A DNA stretch of 64,000 nucleotides from Cyanobium sp. Aljojuca 7A6 (GCF_024346455.1 NZ_JAGQCY010000013.1:41945-105944), one strand, 5' to 3'. Positions 38,381 through 47,219 are shown, counted from the stretch's first letter. A program made the numbers and translations. Notes: generated by a model from the sequence alone, not told the origin.

Positions 38381-38785
38381 ATGACTTCCGCCCATCAGAG
38401 TTCGTCCTCTCTGCATCGGCTGGCAGACCAGCTGACGCTCCTCTCCGAGGTGACCGAAGCACTCACCTACAGGCTGCTTCAGTTCGAGGAGAAGTTGGCT
38501 GGCTGCGAGGAGCCACTGAGTCAACTGCTGTCAGGGCAGGACCCTGCTGCGGAGGAGGAAATGGAAACGAGGCTGCTTCTGACAGAGGAGAAACTCTCGC
38601 GGATTGAAGCCATTCTCAATGGCCTGGAGCGCACGGGGATTGCTCGGCACCGCTCCCCTGTTACTCCCCCCAGCCTCCAGCAGGAACTGATTCCTTCAAG
38701 CCATATGAATATTCACGCACTTTCCGAGGCATATCCCTTCAGTGAGGAGGGTGAGCAGCCCTTCATGGATGAACTGATCGCCTGA
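38381..38785 (+). CDS. Coiled-coil protein between cpcB and cpcL, unknown function
   Basis: From ATG 38381 the product has 134 residues. About 10-90 is a long heptad-like helix (LHRLADQLTLLSEVTEALTY, LLLTEEKLSRIEAILNGLER), strongly suggestive of a coiled coil. The tail is Pro/Ser-rich and ends EGEQPFMDELIA. The open frame continues upstream to 38150 but that stretch has poor protein character. It is convergent with cpcL, 33 bp apart. No family recognised. Confidence 0.65.
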   Translation: MTSAHQSSSSLHRLADQLTLLSEVTEALTYRLLQFEEKLAGCEEPLSQLLSGQDPAAEEEMETRLLLTEEKLSRIEAILNGLERTGIARHRSPVTPPSLQQELIPSSHMNIHALSEAYPFSEEGEQPFMDELIA

Positions 38786-38818
38786 TGTCCCGACGCTGAT
38801 TGGCGGGACTTCAGGCGA

Positions 38819-39589
38819 TCAGCTGGCACCTGCAGTGCTTAGCATCGAGGCGGCGATGTAGAGCAACAGTCCCGTGATGCCAAAACCACCTGCGGTGACC
38901 AGCCCCTGCCAGATCTTGCGTGCCAGTGGTGATGGTGCGTCGGCCAGCCAGGTAGGCCTGGGCATCGCAACAGCCGATCCCGATGCCCAGCCTCCAGCCC
39001 TGCCGGCAGGTGCGCGTTTGGCCGTGATTTCACGCCAGTAGCTGTCATAGCGTGGAGCCTGTTGATTGAAGGGGATCTCTCCCTGGGGGCGGCCTGACAG
39101 CACTCTGGATCGCTGATGGGGGACAGCGTCGGTGCCGAAAGCCTGGAGGTATTCGGGAGTATCTAGAAGGTGATCGACCAGACCTGTCAGGCCCTTCTGG
39201 GCGATCAGAATCGAAAGGGCGATGCGCTCAGGTTGGCCATGCACCTGGCGGCCTAGCACCCTGCCCACGATCTGGTCCACCATCCGGTAGTTGCTGTTGC
39301 AACGATAGAAATCGTTGCGAAACTTGGCTGAGAGCAGCAGGCTGCGTACAAAATCACGAACCGATATCTGGCCGTTGCGCAACTGGGACTCCAGGGCTGG
39401 ATCCCGATCTACCTTGAAGGCATGGAAGAAAATCTGGCGATAGGCCTGCTCGATCAGCTCATCGTTGCTTGACCCACTTCGCTTTCCATTCCCGGGAGGC
39501 ATGCGGGGACTTTCGTCTCCCCCCAGGGCGAACGACTTCACGCGTGCGTTCTGGGTCACTGACGGGACGGTGAGCAGGGGTAGGCCCAT
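38819..39589 (-). CDS. cpcL: CpcL/CpcG2-type rod linker with C-terminal membrane anchor
   Basis: The 256-residue protein begins MGLPLLTVPSVTQNARVKSF, like CpcG, and has a PBS-linker domain (about 38-170; EQAYRQIFFHAFKVDRDPAL, VDQIVGRVLGRQVHG). Residues about 225-250 (WQGLVTAGGFGITGLLLYIA) form a hydrophobic helix at the C-terminus, which CpcG1-type rod-core linkers lack and CpcL has. CpcL builds rod-only phycobilisomes anchored in the thylakoid that serve photosystem I. No core-binding CpcG1 is in this window. ATG 39589 is the natural start. Confidence 0.75.
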   Translation of the reverse strand: MGLPLLTVPSVTQNARVKSFALGGDESPRMPPGNGKRSGSSNDELIEQAYRQIFFHAFKVDRDPALESQLRNGQISVRDFVRSLLLSAKFRNDFYRCNSNYRMVDQIVGRVLGRQVHGQPERIALSILIAQKGLTGLVDHLLDTPEYLQAFGTDAVPHQRSRVLSGRPQGEIPFNQQAPRYDSYWREITAKRAPAGRAGGWASGSAVAMPRPTWLADAPSPLARKIWQGLVTAGGFGITGLLLYIAASMLSTAGAS

Positions 39590-39690
39590 GACTTGTAAAA
39601 GACTTGGTTTAGAGCGTAGTTCAGTGCCGCGCTCCTGGGCTGAATTGCTCCCGTCCCCACAAGGTCCGTTACTAAGCGATCCGGCCAAGG

Positions 39691-40293
39691 TCACTCACCG
39701 CTGGGCGTGAGCCATGCGGGCGGAATTTCCGCGCTGTAGTCGTGGGTGCGCTCAAATGTGAATGGGCCGGCTAGCGATCCCCAAAGGCGCTCGTGGCTTG
39801 TGGGGTCATGGCCTCGGTCAATCGTCCGCATGCCGGTGGAGTCAAGTTCAAAGCTGCTTACCAGGTACGCCGTAGATCCTTTGCGTTTCACCAGACAACG
39901 GCAGCCTGGTTCCACTTCACCAGCGAATCCTTCGCCTTGTTTCCGCACCACGTAGGTGCATCCTTCAAGGGGGCGCAGATCTTCGGCCCGGATGCTCTGG
40001 CGCTTCTGCGCATCGCCTACCGCACCCCAGAACCGCTGCTCCTCGCGCAGGGCCTGGTTGTGGATGATCAGGCCCCCATCCCGTCTGTCGATGCGGAGCA
40101 CCCGGATTCGGTAAGGGGCATCCGGTTCGATCGCATACGACTGTTCAAGCAGAAGGGAGCCTGGCGCCAGCTGGGGCAGCGGCCGGAACTTGACCAGGAT
40201 GTGGGCGTACAGGGGTGGGTTGTCGAAGGCCTGGGCCTGGTTGCTGAAGCCAGCGCTCAGCTGCTGGATGAGGCGGGCAAGGGAGCTGCTCAT
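39691..40293 (-). CDS. cpcT: CpcT, beta-phycocyanin Cys153 bilin lyase
   Basis: The 200-residue protein is the phycocyanin counterpart of CpeT: HILVKFRPLPQLAPGSLLLE (about 26-45), EQSYAIEPDAPYRIRVLRID and the CpcT signature LEGCTYVVRKQGEGFAGEVE followed by PGCRCLVKRKGSTAYLVSSF. CpcT attaches the bilin to Cys153 of CpcB. It lies 101 bp upstream of cpcL on the same strand, with the 77-residue gene before it. Confidence 0.9.
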   Translation of the reverse strand: MSSSLARLIQQLSAGFSNQAQAFDNPPLYAHILVKFRPLPQLAPGSLLLEQSYAIEPDAPYRIRVLRIDRRDGGLIIHNQALREEQRFWGAVGDAQKRQSIRAEDLRPLEGCTYVVRKQGEGFAGEVEPGCRCLVKRKGSTAYLVSSFELDSTGMRTIDRGHDPTSHERLWGSLAGPFTFERTHDYSAEIPPAWLTPSGE

Positions 40294-40303
40294 GGGGCGA
40301 AAC

Positions 40304-40537
40304 CTAGAGGTCCAGCAGGCGGATCCGGAAGGCCCCCACTTGGCGGGCCATGGCTGGATCGTCCTGGGCGAAGGGGTGGTCGGCCACGGTGCCGAGAATG
40401 GCCTCAAGCTTTTCCGCGGCCGACAGACCGTGGGACGGATCCCGCTGGCTGTGCGCCTGCCAGGCTTCATCGAAGGCCTGGGCGAAGCTGTCGGCGTTGT
40501 TGAAGATCTGGCTGGAGGCTGAAGGCGGCTGGGGCAT
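40304..40537 (-). CDS. Small protein upstream of cpcT, unknown function
   Basis: The product is 77 aa from ATG 40537. It is helical with ADSFAQAFDEAWQAHSQRDP and EKLEAILGTVADHPFAQDDP, and ends RIRLLDL. It looks soluble and is probably a small accessory of the cpcT unit; 10 bp separate it from cpcT. I do not recognise a named family. Confidence 0.65.
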   Translation of the reverse strand: MPQPPSASSQIFNNADSFAQAFDEAWQAHSQRDPSHGLSAAEKLEAILGTVADHPFAQDDPAMARQVGAFRIRLLDL

Positions 40538-40568
40538 GGTGATGGTCTGCAGCACAGTCCGCACGCAA

Positions 40569-40641
40569 TGCCAGGACCCAGATTTGAACTGGGGACACGG
40601 CGATTTTCAGTCGCCTGCTCTACCAACTGAGCTATCCCGGC
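40569..40641 (-). tRNA. trnF: tRNA-Phe (GAA)
   Basis: A 73-nt cloverleaf on the minus strand: acceptor GCCGGGA/TCCTGGC (one G-T pair), D-arm TAGCTCAGTTGGTAGAGCA, anticodon loop ACTGAAAAT (GAA) and T-loop TTCAAAT. It marks the right border of the phycobilisome region and of its AT-richer DNA. Confidence 0.97.
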
Positions 40642-40671
40642 CCGTCGCCAAAGCGACGAAGCGATCTTAGA

Positions 40672-41376
40672 TCACAGCCCGCTGCAGGATCGGCCTGGCT
40701 GGGTGCGGGCCTTGGCGGCGCGGGCGCTGGGGGTGCGGGCCAGGCAGAGCATCCCCACCACTGGCCAGCCGAGCGTTTCCAGGGCCAGGGCGGCGCTGCA
40801 CCCGGTGGCGCCGCTGGTGAGGATGTCGTCGACGATCAGGATCGGCCGGCCCGTGGCTTCGCCGGGCCGGGGCCTGCGGCGGCAGCGGAAAGCACCGTCC
40901 TGGTTGGCCAGGCGCATGGCCCGCTTGAGATGATGCTGGCCGAGCACCGGTCGCGACCGTTCCAGCAGATCGCCCTGGCGGTAGCCCAGCTGGCGCACGA
41001 GCTCGCGGCACATCAGATCGGGCAGGGGGTTGCCGCTCCGTTTCCAGCTCGGCACCGGCACCAGCAGCGGTCGCCGCCGCCACTGGGGCAGCCCCTCCGC
41101 CATCACCCGCACCAGGGCACCGACCCGTGCGTCCTCAGGCCGCTGCCGCAAACCGAGCAGCAACCGCCGCAGCTCTCCGTCGTAGGACCCAGCGGCCCAC
41201 CACAGCAGGGGCTCGTTGCCCCGCTCGCCCCCGGCCAGCAGGGGGAGCTGGCGGCGGCAGTCGGGGCAGGGGGCTCCGGCGCCGTGGTGAGGTGGCTGCA
41301 GGCCGCGACACAGGGGGCAGGGGGTGGCGGCGATCCAGTCGAGAGGAAGCCGGACCAGGCGTGCGAGGAGGGTCAG
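40672..41376 (-). CDS. comF: ComF-family phosphoribosyltransferase-like protein, start uncertain
   Basis: ComF proteins assist DNA uptake in naturally competent bacteria. The C-terminal part holds the PRTase motif PILIVDDILTSGATG (about 175-190 from the proposed start) and VPVPSWKRSGNPLPDLMCRE. The N-terminal zinc finger CPLC...CPDC is encoded upstream of the first canonical start (TTG 41163), in a frame open to 41394 but without ATG, GTG or TTG. I therefore put the start at CTG 41376 (234 aa), the usual ComF length. A sequencing error is another explanation. Confidence 0.75.
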   Translation of the reverse strand: MTLLARLVRLPLDWIAATPCPLCRGLQPPHHGAGAPCPDCRRQLPLLAGGERGNEPLLWWAAGSYDGELRRLLLGLRQRPEDARVGALVRVMAEGLPQWRRRPLLVPVPSWKRSGNPLPDLMCRELVRQLGYRQGDLLERSRPVLGQHHLKRAMRLANQDGAFRCRRRPRPGEATGRPILIVDDILTSGATGCSAALALETLGWPVVGMLCLARTPSARAAKARTQPGRSCSGL

Positions 41377-41394
41377 GGGTTTGGCGCCGCTGCT

Positions 41395-41667
41395 TCAAGC
41401 CTTCCCGGGCAGCGACCGCAGCATGGCCACCAGGGTGCGGTGGGCGTCTTCGCTGTCGGTGAGGGCGTGGTCGAAGGGCACCTCCACGGTGGCGCCATCC
41501 ACCTCCAGGCGCATGGCCTGGGGCTCGACGGCCAGCAGGCGGGCCTCCACGGCTTCGGTGCAGCCGCCGAAGTGACGGGCATAGGCCAGGACGGCCTCCG
41601 CATGGTCGTCGTTCATGTGCTTGCAGATGCGGTCGCTCACTGCGGCGGTGAGGGGGTCGGCGGCCAT
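41395..41667 (-). CDS. DUF2470 domain protein
   Basis: The 90-residue protein has HMNDDHAEAVLAYARHFGG (about 17-35), DVEVPFDHALTDSEDAHRTL-type C-terminal half and the general layout of DUF2470, a domain also found at the end of heme-utilising and pyridoxamine-oxidase-like proteins such as HugZ and GluBP. Free-standing copies are common in cyanobacteria; a role in tetrapyrrole handling is possible but unproven. It lies between the FGGY kinase and comF on the minus strand. Confidence 0.8.
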   Translation of the reverse strand: MAADPLTAAVSDRICKHMNDDHAEAVLAYARHFGGCTEAVEARLLAVEPQAMRLEVDGATVEVPFDHALTDSEDAHRTLVAMLRSLPGKA

Positions 41668-41697
41668 GGGGTTGGTGCGGATGGGGGGATTCTGGGC

Positions 41698-41817
41698 TCA
41701 GGCGCCGGCGTACCGCTGCCAGAGCAGCAGGCACAGCCGTACACCGCTGAAGCCCACAAAGCCAGCCAGCACGACGAACAGCGCCATGGAGAGGATCGAG
41801 CTGAGGCGTTCGTTCAT
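41698..41817 (-). CDS. Small single-span membrane protein (39 aa)
   Basis: ATG 41817 overlaps the TGA of the FGGY kinase by 4 bp (ATGA), a typical coupling signature. The 39 residues comprise a polar start MNERLSSIL, one hydrophobic helix (ALFVVLAGFVGFSGVRLCLLL) within about 10-33 and a basic-aromatic end WQRYAGA. No named family. The overlap and operon position (metK-FGGY-this-DUF2470-comF) argue that it is a real gene. Confidence 0.55.
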   Translation of the reverse strand: MNERLSSILSMALFVVLAGFVGFSGVRLCLLLWQRYAGA

Positions 41818-43142
41818 GGTCGGAGGGGTGTGGAGTCGATCTCCATCCTGAAGCTGGCCCTGGCCAGCAGGGCCATGCCCAGGGCCGCCGTGCGTTTCGG
41901 TCGGTTCAGCACCGGGATCCCGAGAGCTCGCGACCGCAGGGTTCGCCACTGGCCGTTGCGGGCGCCACCACCGAGGCTGATCACCCGCCGCAGGGCCGGC
42001 GCCCCCAGCTGTCGCAGCTGTTGCCACCCCGCCGCTTCGATGGCGGTGAGACCTTCGAGCAGGGCCTGCAGGTAGCGGGCATCGCTGACGGGCCTCGGCT
42101 CCAGGATCGGCTCCAGCTCCGGATCGTCCACGGGGAAACGTTCCCCTTGGCGGCTCAGGGGGCGCAGGTAGAGCCCCGTGGGGCGGTCTGGAGCGATCTG
42201 GCGGCTCAGCTCCGCAATCTGTGCATCATCGAAGAAGAGGCGCAGCACGCCGGCGCCGGCGTTGGAGGCGCCCCCCACCAGCCAGCGGCCGGCCACCCGG
42301 TGGTTGCTGAGGCCGGCTCCGGCCAGGGGCGCGTCCACAAACTGCTTCAGCACCAGGGTGGTGCCCAGCACGGCGATGCCATCGCCGGCCTGAGGGTCGG
42401 CGGCCAGCACGGCGGCATTGGCATCGGTGCTGCCCGCCACCACCTGGCAATCTCCAGGCAGGCCCAGGCCCGTTGCCGCCCCTGGTGCGAGCGGGCCCAG
42501 CAGGCTGCCGCTGGATCGGATCCGGGGCAGCGCCTCCACCCCCAGGCCTGCGGCCACACCAGGGAGCCAGTCTCCCTGCTCCAGGTCCCAGCCCAGGCGC
42601 AGGTTGTTGCCCTCCTCGCCCCATCGCCAGTCGTCCAGCAGCCAGCCCATCAGCCAGTCGGCCTGGTGGCGCAACAGCAGGCCAGGCCCCAGCCCCGCTT
42701 CCCTGGCCAGGGCCAGCAGCCGCAGGGCCCTGGCCAGGCTGCCGCTGGGGCTGGCGGCCGGATGGCTGGGGGCGCCGCCGGACGCGTGGCCCAGAAGCGC
42801 GGTGATGGTTCCGGACTGTTCCGCACAGGCCTGGTGGTACGCGAGAGCCTGTTCCAGGGGGGACGGCAGCAGGCGGCCGTCCCCCCTGCAGGCCAGCAGG
42901 GTGCCGGAGGTGCCATCGATGGCGATGGCACGCGCCCGGCGGCGGATGGCCTCTGGAACGGTGGCCAGCAGTTCGATCAGCCCCTGCCGCCAGGCCTCAG
43001 GATCTTCCAGGCGACCGGGGTAGGGGGATTGGCGGCTCAGCAGGGGATCGTCGAGTTGGCCGCCGGCCGTCCCGTCTTCCGCCAGAACGACCAGGCGCAG
43101 GCCACTGGTGCCGAGGTCAACCCCCAGAAACAGTGCTGACAC
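41814..43142 (-). CDS. FGGY-family sugar kinase (D-ribulose/xylulose kinase-like)
   Basis: The 442-residue kinase has the N-terminal phosphate loop [16 protein letters not shown] (about 5-20), [13 protein letters not shown] (about 95), a conserved [14 protein letters not shown] (about 242) and the C-terminal ATP-binding [16 protein letters not shown] (about 395). The overall pattern matches the cyanobacterial/plant pentulose kinase group (S. elongatus SePSK acts on D-ribulose). It would phosphorylate a free pentulose in central carbon metabolism. The start overlaps metK by 26 bp. Confidence 0.82.
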   Translation of the reverse strand: MSALFLGVDLGTSGLRLVVLAEDGTAGGQLDDPLLSRQSPYPGRLEDPEAWRQGLIELLATVPEAIRRRARAIAIDGTSGTLLACRGDGRLLPSPLEQALAYHQACAEQSGTITALLGHASGGAPSHPAASPSGSLARALRLLALAREAGLGPGLLLRHQADWLMGWLLDDWRWGEEGNNLRLGWDLEQGDWLPGVAAGLGVEALPRIRSSGSLLGPLAPGAATGLGLPGDCQVVAGSTDANAAVLAADPQAGDGIAVLGTTLVLKQFVDAPLAGAGLSNHRVAGRWLVGGASNAGAGVLRLFFDDAQIAELSRQIAPDRPTGLYLRPLSRQGERFPVDDPELEPILEPRPVSDARYLQALLEGLTAIEAAGWQQLRQLGAPALRRVISLGGGARNGQWRTLRSRALGIPVLNRPKRTAALGMALLARASFRMEIDSTPLRP

Positions 43143-44376
43143 GGCTCGCCGTGGCTTGCTTCAAGGTGGCGGCGATGGTGCTGACGTCCTCCCAGGGAAG
43201 GTCAAGATCCTTGCGGCCGAAGTGGCCATAGGCCGCCACGTCCTGGTAGAAGCGGCCCCCCCGCTGCTGGGGCAGTTCCCGCAGACCGAAGGCTTCGATG
43301 ATCGCGCCGGGCCGCAGGTCGAAATGTTCCTGCACCAGGGCGGTGAGGTCGGCGTTGTCGAGGGCGCCGGTGCCGAAGCTCTCCACCAGGATGCTCACGG
43401 GCCGGGCCACGCCGATCGCGTAGCTGAGCTGCACCTCGGCCCTGCGGGCCAGGCCGGCCGCCACCAGGGCCTTGGCCACGTAACGGGCCGCGTAGGCGGC
43501 GGAGCGGTCCACCTTGGTGGGGTCCTTTCCGGAGAAGGCGCCGCCGCCATGGCGGGCATAGCCGCCGTAGGTGTCGACGATGATCTTGCGTCCCGTCAGC
43601 CCTGCATCGCCCTGGGGGCCGCCCACCACGAACTTGCCGGTGGGGTTGACATAGAAGCGGGTGCCCTCGCGGGTGGGCTTCAGGGGCAGATCGGCGGTGG
43701 CGGGGAGCACCACGTGTGTCCAGAGGTCGTCCTTGATCCGCTGCTGCACGGCCTTCTCATCGCTGATCCCTTCCACTTCAGCGGTGTGCTGGGTGGAGAT
43801 GAGGATCGTGTCGATCGCCACGGGGCGGTCGTTCTCGTACACCACGCTCACCTGGGTCTTGCCGTCGGGGAGCAGGTAGCCGAGGCTGCCGTCGTGGCGC
43901 ACCTTGGCCAGCCGCAGGGCCAGCCGGTGGGCCAGGCTGATCGGCAGGGGCATCAGCTCCGGGGTTTCGTCGCAGGCGTAGCCGAACATGATTCCCTGGT
44001 CGCCGGCGCCCACCTTGTCCAGGGGATCGCCGTCGTGGTCGTCCGCCTCATCCACGCCCTGGGCGATGTCCGGCGATTGCTGATCCAGGGCGATCAGCAC
44101 GGCGCAGCTCCTGGCATCGAAGCCACCGGCGCGGGCGCCGCTGTAGCCGATCTGCTCGATCACCCCCCGCACCAGGGTGTTGAAGTCGACCCTGGCGGTG
44201 GTGGTGACTTCCCCGGTGATCAGGCAGAGGCCGGTGTTCACCACGGTCTCGCAGGCCACCCGGCTGGAGGGATCCTGGGCCAGCAGCGCATCCAGCACGG
44301 CATCGCTGACCTGGTCGCAGATCTTGTCGGGGTGGCCTTCCGTCACCGATTCCGAGGTGAAGACGAAACGGCTCAT
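43117..44376 (-). CDS. metK: S-adenosylmethionine synthetase
   Basis: MetK makes SAM from methionine and ATP. The 419-residue product has [20 protein letters not shown] at the N-terminus, the central [20 protein letters not shown] and the C-terminal [19 protein letters not shown], the three classic signatures. The end [18 protein letters not shown] is usual. It lies between the FGGY kinase (26-bp overlap) and the HAD gene (12 bp), in the order rpsA-HAD-metK, common in picocyanobacteria. Confidence 0.97.
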   Translation of the reverse strand: MSRFVFTSESVTEGHPDKICDQVSDAVLDALLAQDPSSRVACETVVNTGLCLITGEVTTTARVDFNTLVRGVIEQIGYSGARAGGFDARSCAVLIALDQQSPDIAQGVDEADDHDGDPLDKVGAGDQGIMFGYACDETPELMPLPISLAHRLALRLAKVRHDGSLGYLLPDGKTQVSVVYENDRPVAIDTILISTQHTAEVEGISDEKAVQQRIKDDLWTHVVLPATADLPLKPTREGTRFYVNPTGKFVVGGPQGDAGLTGRKIIVDTYGGYARHGGGAFSGKDPTKVDRSAAYAARYVAKALVAAGLARRAEVQLSYAIGVARPVSILVESFGTGALDNADLTALVQEHFDLRPGAIIEAFGLRELPQQRGGRFYQDVAAYGHFGRKDLDLPWEDVSTIAATLKQATASRVSTVSGG

Positions 44377-44388
44377 GGGGGGATGCGA

Positions 44389-45252
44389 TCAGTCGATGGG
44401 TGAGCTTATTCCCACAGGTTCGCTGTCCCCGGCAGGGATGGACGGAGCCACCAGCGTTGAGCCGACAGGCGCCACCACGGTCAGCTCCTGCCAGTGATCC
44501 AGCTGCAGGAAGGAGCCATCCAGCTCCACCGGCCGCCGCCAGCCGGCCCGGTAGCCCAGCACGACGGGCACTCCGGCGGCGCGGGCCATGCGCAGGTCGC
44601 TGTTGGCGTCGCCGATCAGGGCACAACTCTCCACGGCCACGCCCAGTTCACCGCACAGACCGTGGACGGCGGCGGGATCCGGCTTGCGGGGCTGATGTTC
44701 CGCGCTCCAGATGGCCTGCACGTAGGCCGCCAGATCATGGGCAGCCAGGAAGGCTTCGATACCGTCGACATGGTCATTGCTGATCACGGCGCAGCGCACC
44801 CCCGCCTGCCGCAGGGCCTCCAGCAGGGGCCGCAGGCCGGCGGTGGGTGCGGGGCGCCGTTCGCTCCCCTGGCCGTGGAGGGCGTCGGTGCGGGCGAACA
44901 CCGTTTCGGCCATGGCCAGGGCCTCGGGCCAGCCCAGGCCCACCTGCACCAGGGCGGTGGCGGTGGCCACCAGGTTGTGGTCGCGGCTGGCCACTGCCAT
45001 GGTTCCGGCGGGCTGGAGGCCTTCGGTGGAAAAGCCATAGGCGCGGTGGAGCAGCTCGCCCAGGTCGCGGTGACGCTCCGGGGCGCTGGCGGCCAGATCG
45101 GCCAGGGCCAGACAATGAAAAACCCTGGCCCGGGCCAGGGCCACGAGCATGGGCTCGCTGTGGCTCATGGTGCCGTCCTTGTCGAACAACACTGCCTCCA
45201 GGGGCCTGCCCCCGCAGGGGAGCGGGGTGCCCCGCAGGGAGAGAAGCACCAT
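44389..45252 (-). CDS. HAD-superfamily phosphatase
   Basis: The 287-residue product has HAD motif I EAVLFDKDGTMSHSE (nucleophile Asp, about 22-36), motif II VRCAVISNDHVDG (about 150), motif III Lys in EHQPRKPDP (about 182) and motif IV ALIGDANSDLRMARAAGVP (about 210). It resembles phosphoglycolate phosphatase (Gph) and related beta-phosphoglucomutase-like enzymes. Substrate unassigned. ATG 45252 is the first methionine before the motif that does not collide with rpsA, 25 bp upstream. Confidence 0.85.
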   Translation of the reverse strand: MVLLSLRGTPLPCGGRPLEAVLFDKDGTMSHSEPMLVALARARVFHCLALADLAASAPERHRDLGELLHRAYGFSTEGLQPAGTMAVASRDHNLVATATALVQVGLGWPEALAMAETVFARTDALHGQGSERRPAPTAGLRPLLEALRQAGVRCAVISNDHVDGIEAFLAAHDLAAYVQAIWSAEHQPRKPDPAAVHGLCGELGVAVESCALIGDANSDLRMARAAGVPVVLGYRAGWRRPVELDGSFLQLDHWQELTVVAPVGSTLVAPSIPAGDSEPVGISSPID

Positions 45253-45277
45253 GGTCAGAGCGTCCGAGCCAGTGGCT

Positions 45278-46354
45278 TCATTCGAGCGAAACGCCCATGG
45301 GTTCGCTGTCCTCGGCCTGCTCAAGCAGCATCTGCTTATAACGAGCGGCCATTTCCTCGGCCTTGTCGAACACCTTCTGGGGATCGGTCAGCATGTCGCC
45401 GGGCTCGGGCTCAAGGGCCTTGGTGGACAAGGAAATCCGGCCCCTCTCGGCATCGAGATCGATGATCATCACCTTCATCTGATCGTTGACATTGAGCACG
45501 GTGTGGGGCGTCTCGATGTGCTCGTGGCTGATCTCGGAGATGTGCAGCAGACCACTGACACCACCGATGTCGATGAAGGCGCCGTAGGGCTTGATGCCCC
45601 GGACGGTACCCAGCACCACCTCGCCCACCTCGAGGCGATTCATCTTGCGCTCCACCAAGGCACGACGATGGCTCAGCACCAGGCGGTTGCGCTCCTCGTC
45701 CACCTCCAGGAACTTGAGGGGGAGGAAGTCGGCCACGAGCTCCTCCTTGGCCTTGCGGGTGCTGATGTGGCTGCCGGGGATGAAGCCCCGCAGGCCTTCC
45801 ACCCGCACCAAGGCACCACCGCGGTTGGTGGCGAACACCTCGCTGTAGATGGTGGCGTCTTCCTTCTGCAGCTGGCGCACCCGCTCCCAGGCGCGCTGGT
45901 ATTCGATGCGGCGAACCGAAAGGGTGAGCTGGCCGTCCTCGTTCTCCTCGCTGAGGATGAAGAATTCGCGCACCTCCCCGGGCTCGAGCACGTCGGAAAG
46001 ATGCTCGACGCGGTTGATCGACACCTCCTGCAGGGGCATGAAGGCGGCGGTCTTGGCGCCGATGTCGATCATGGCGCCCTTTGATTCAAGGGCGAACACG
46101 GTGCCGTTGACGACGTCGCCCGGCTTGAAGTTGTAGTCGTACTTGCTGAGCAGGGCCGCGAACTCATCCAGCGTGAAGCCCACGCCGTCACCATCCCGGG
46201 CGCTGACCCTGCTGCTGGAGTCGTCGGCGCTGGGAACCTCTTCCGGAATGGCCAGATCGAGATCCTCTGTGGTCTCGATGTCGGCGGCCTCCTCGCTGCT
46301 GATCGGCGTGAGGGCCTCGAGGGTGTCGGCTTCGGAAGAAGGAGTGAGGGTCAT
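45278..46354 (-). CDS. rpsA: 30S ribosomal protein S1, three S1 domains
   Basis: The 358-residue protein has an acidic N-terminal region of about 70 residues and three S1 RNA-binding domains: about 76-150 (PGDVVNGTVFALESKGAMID), 165-235 (NRGGALVRVEGLRGFIPGSH) and 250-320 (VGEVVLGTVRGIKPYGAFID). Cyanobacterial S1 is shorter than the six-domain enterobacterial form. It binds mRNA at initiation. ATG 46354 gives the usual start; the frame to 46432 is upstream leader. Confidence 0.94.
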   Translation of the reverse strand: MTLTPSSEADTLEALTPISSEEAADIETTEDLDLAIPEEVPSADDSSSRVSARDGDGVGFTLDEFAALLSKYDYNFKPGDVVNGTVFALESKGAMIDIGAKTAAFMPLQEVSINRVEHLSDVLEPGEVREFFILSEENEDGQLTLSVRRIEYQRAWERVRQLQKEDATIYSEVFATNRGGALVRVEGLRGFIPGSHISTRKAKEELVADFLPLKFLEVDEERNRLVLSHRRALVERKMNRLEVGEVVLGTVRGIKPYGAFIDIGGVSGLLHISEISHEHIETPHTVLNVNDQMKVMIIDLDAERGRISLSTKALEPEPGDMLTDPQKVFDKAEEMAARYKQMLLEQAEDSEPMGVSLE

Positions 46355-46480
46355 GGAGCTGGGACGGTCTGCCGGCGGCAGTGCGAAGGAACGGGGTGAC
46401 TGCCCGCCTGCAGCGCACACCCGATCGATCACTCTATCAATGGGCCGGCTGAAGCCTCTCTCGGCTGCTTCGCATCGGCC

Positions 46481-46966
46481 TCAACCAACCACCACCAGCC
46501 GGTTCTTGGTTTTGCCCCGGTTCCCCAGGCCTTCCAGGGTGGCCACGAAATCGCTGACGCCCTGGAACTGGCGGTAGACGGAGGCGAAGCGCACGTAGGC
46601 GACCTCGCTCATCTCGCGCAGGCGCTGCAGCACCAGCTCACCGATCTCGTTGCTGCTCACCTCACGGCCGGCCCGCTGCTGCAGGACCAGTTCGATGTCG
46701 TCGACGACGGCCTCCAGTCGGGCCGGTTCCAGGCCGGTCTTCTCGCAGGCCCTCAGCAGACCGTGCAGGAGTTTGCTGCGATTGAAGGTTTCCCTGCTGC
46801 CGTTGCGCTTCACCACGGTGATCGGAACAGTCTCGACCCGTTCGTAGGTGGTGAAGCGAAAATCACAGTTGAGGCACTCCCTGCGCCGCCGCACGCTGCG
46901 CCCGGAATCGGCGGCCCTTGATTCCAGAACACGGCTATCGGTGTGTTGGCAGGAGGGACATTGCAT
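46481..46966 (-). CDS. nrdR: Transcriptional repressor NrdR
   Basis: NrdR represses ribonucleotide reductase genes when dATP is high. The 161-residue product has the zinc ribbon CPSC (3-6) and CLNC (31-34) and an ATP-cone (about 48-130; [20 protein letters not shown]). The C-terminal [14 protein letters not shown] is typical. It lies downstream of psbT with an intervening terminator, a neighbourhood shared by many picocyanobacteria. Confidence 0.96.
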   Translation of the reverse strand: MQCPSCQHTDSRVLESRAADSGRSVRRRRECLNCDFRFTTYERVETVPITVVKRNGSRETFNRSKLLHGLLRACEKTGLEPARLEAVVDDIELVLQQRAGREVSSNEIGELVLQRLREMSEVAYVRFASVYRQFQGVSDFVATLEGLGNRGKTKNRLVVVG

Positions 46967-47051
46967 CCCTGGGCACGCTTCCAAGTATTTGGAGTGTAAA
47001 CAGCTACGCGCACAAAGAGAAGGGGTCGCCATCAAGGTGGGTCCCCAGACA

Positions 47052-47079
47052 AGAAAAAACCCCTGGTTTCCCAGGGGTT
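47052..47079 (-). terminator. Rho-independent terminator after psbT
   Basis: On the minus strand the 9-bp stem AACCCCTGG/CCAGGGGTT closes over GAAA and is followed by a run of T's. It lies 20 bp after the psbT stop and ends the psbB-psbT transcript before nrdR. Confidence 0.88.
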
Positions 47080-47099
47080 GCGTCAATCCAAAAGCGTGG

Positions 47100-47195
47100 T
47101 CACTTGCCGATTTTCGGGGGATCGCGGAAGGCGATCGCGAAAAAGAGCGTGGAGATGGCCAGGGCCAGGATCAGGATGTAGGCGAAGCTCTCCAT
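47100..47195 (-). CDS. psbT: Photosystem II protein PsbT
   Basis: A 31-residue single-span subunit beginning [20 protein letters not shown] and ending RDPPKIGK, matching PsbT almost throughout. PsbT sits at the monomer interface of photosystem II and helps in repair of the QA region. It lies 24 bp after psbB on the same strand, the universal cyanobacterial psbB-psbT order. Confidence 0.97.
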   Translation of the reverse strand: MESFAYILILALAISTLFFAIAFRDPPKIGK

Positions 47196-47219
47196 GGGAA
47201 TCCTCGGGGGGGCTGGCGG

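Noticed and set aside
47130..47150. HIP1-like GCGATCGC palindrome in psbT
   Set aside because: Isolated occurrence; the density across the window is too low to call a HIP1-rich genome.
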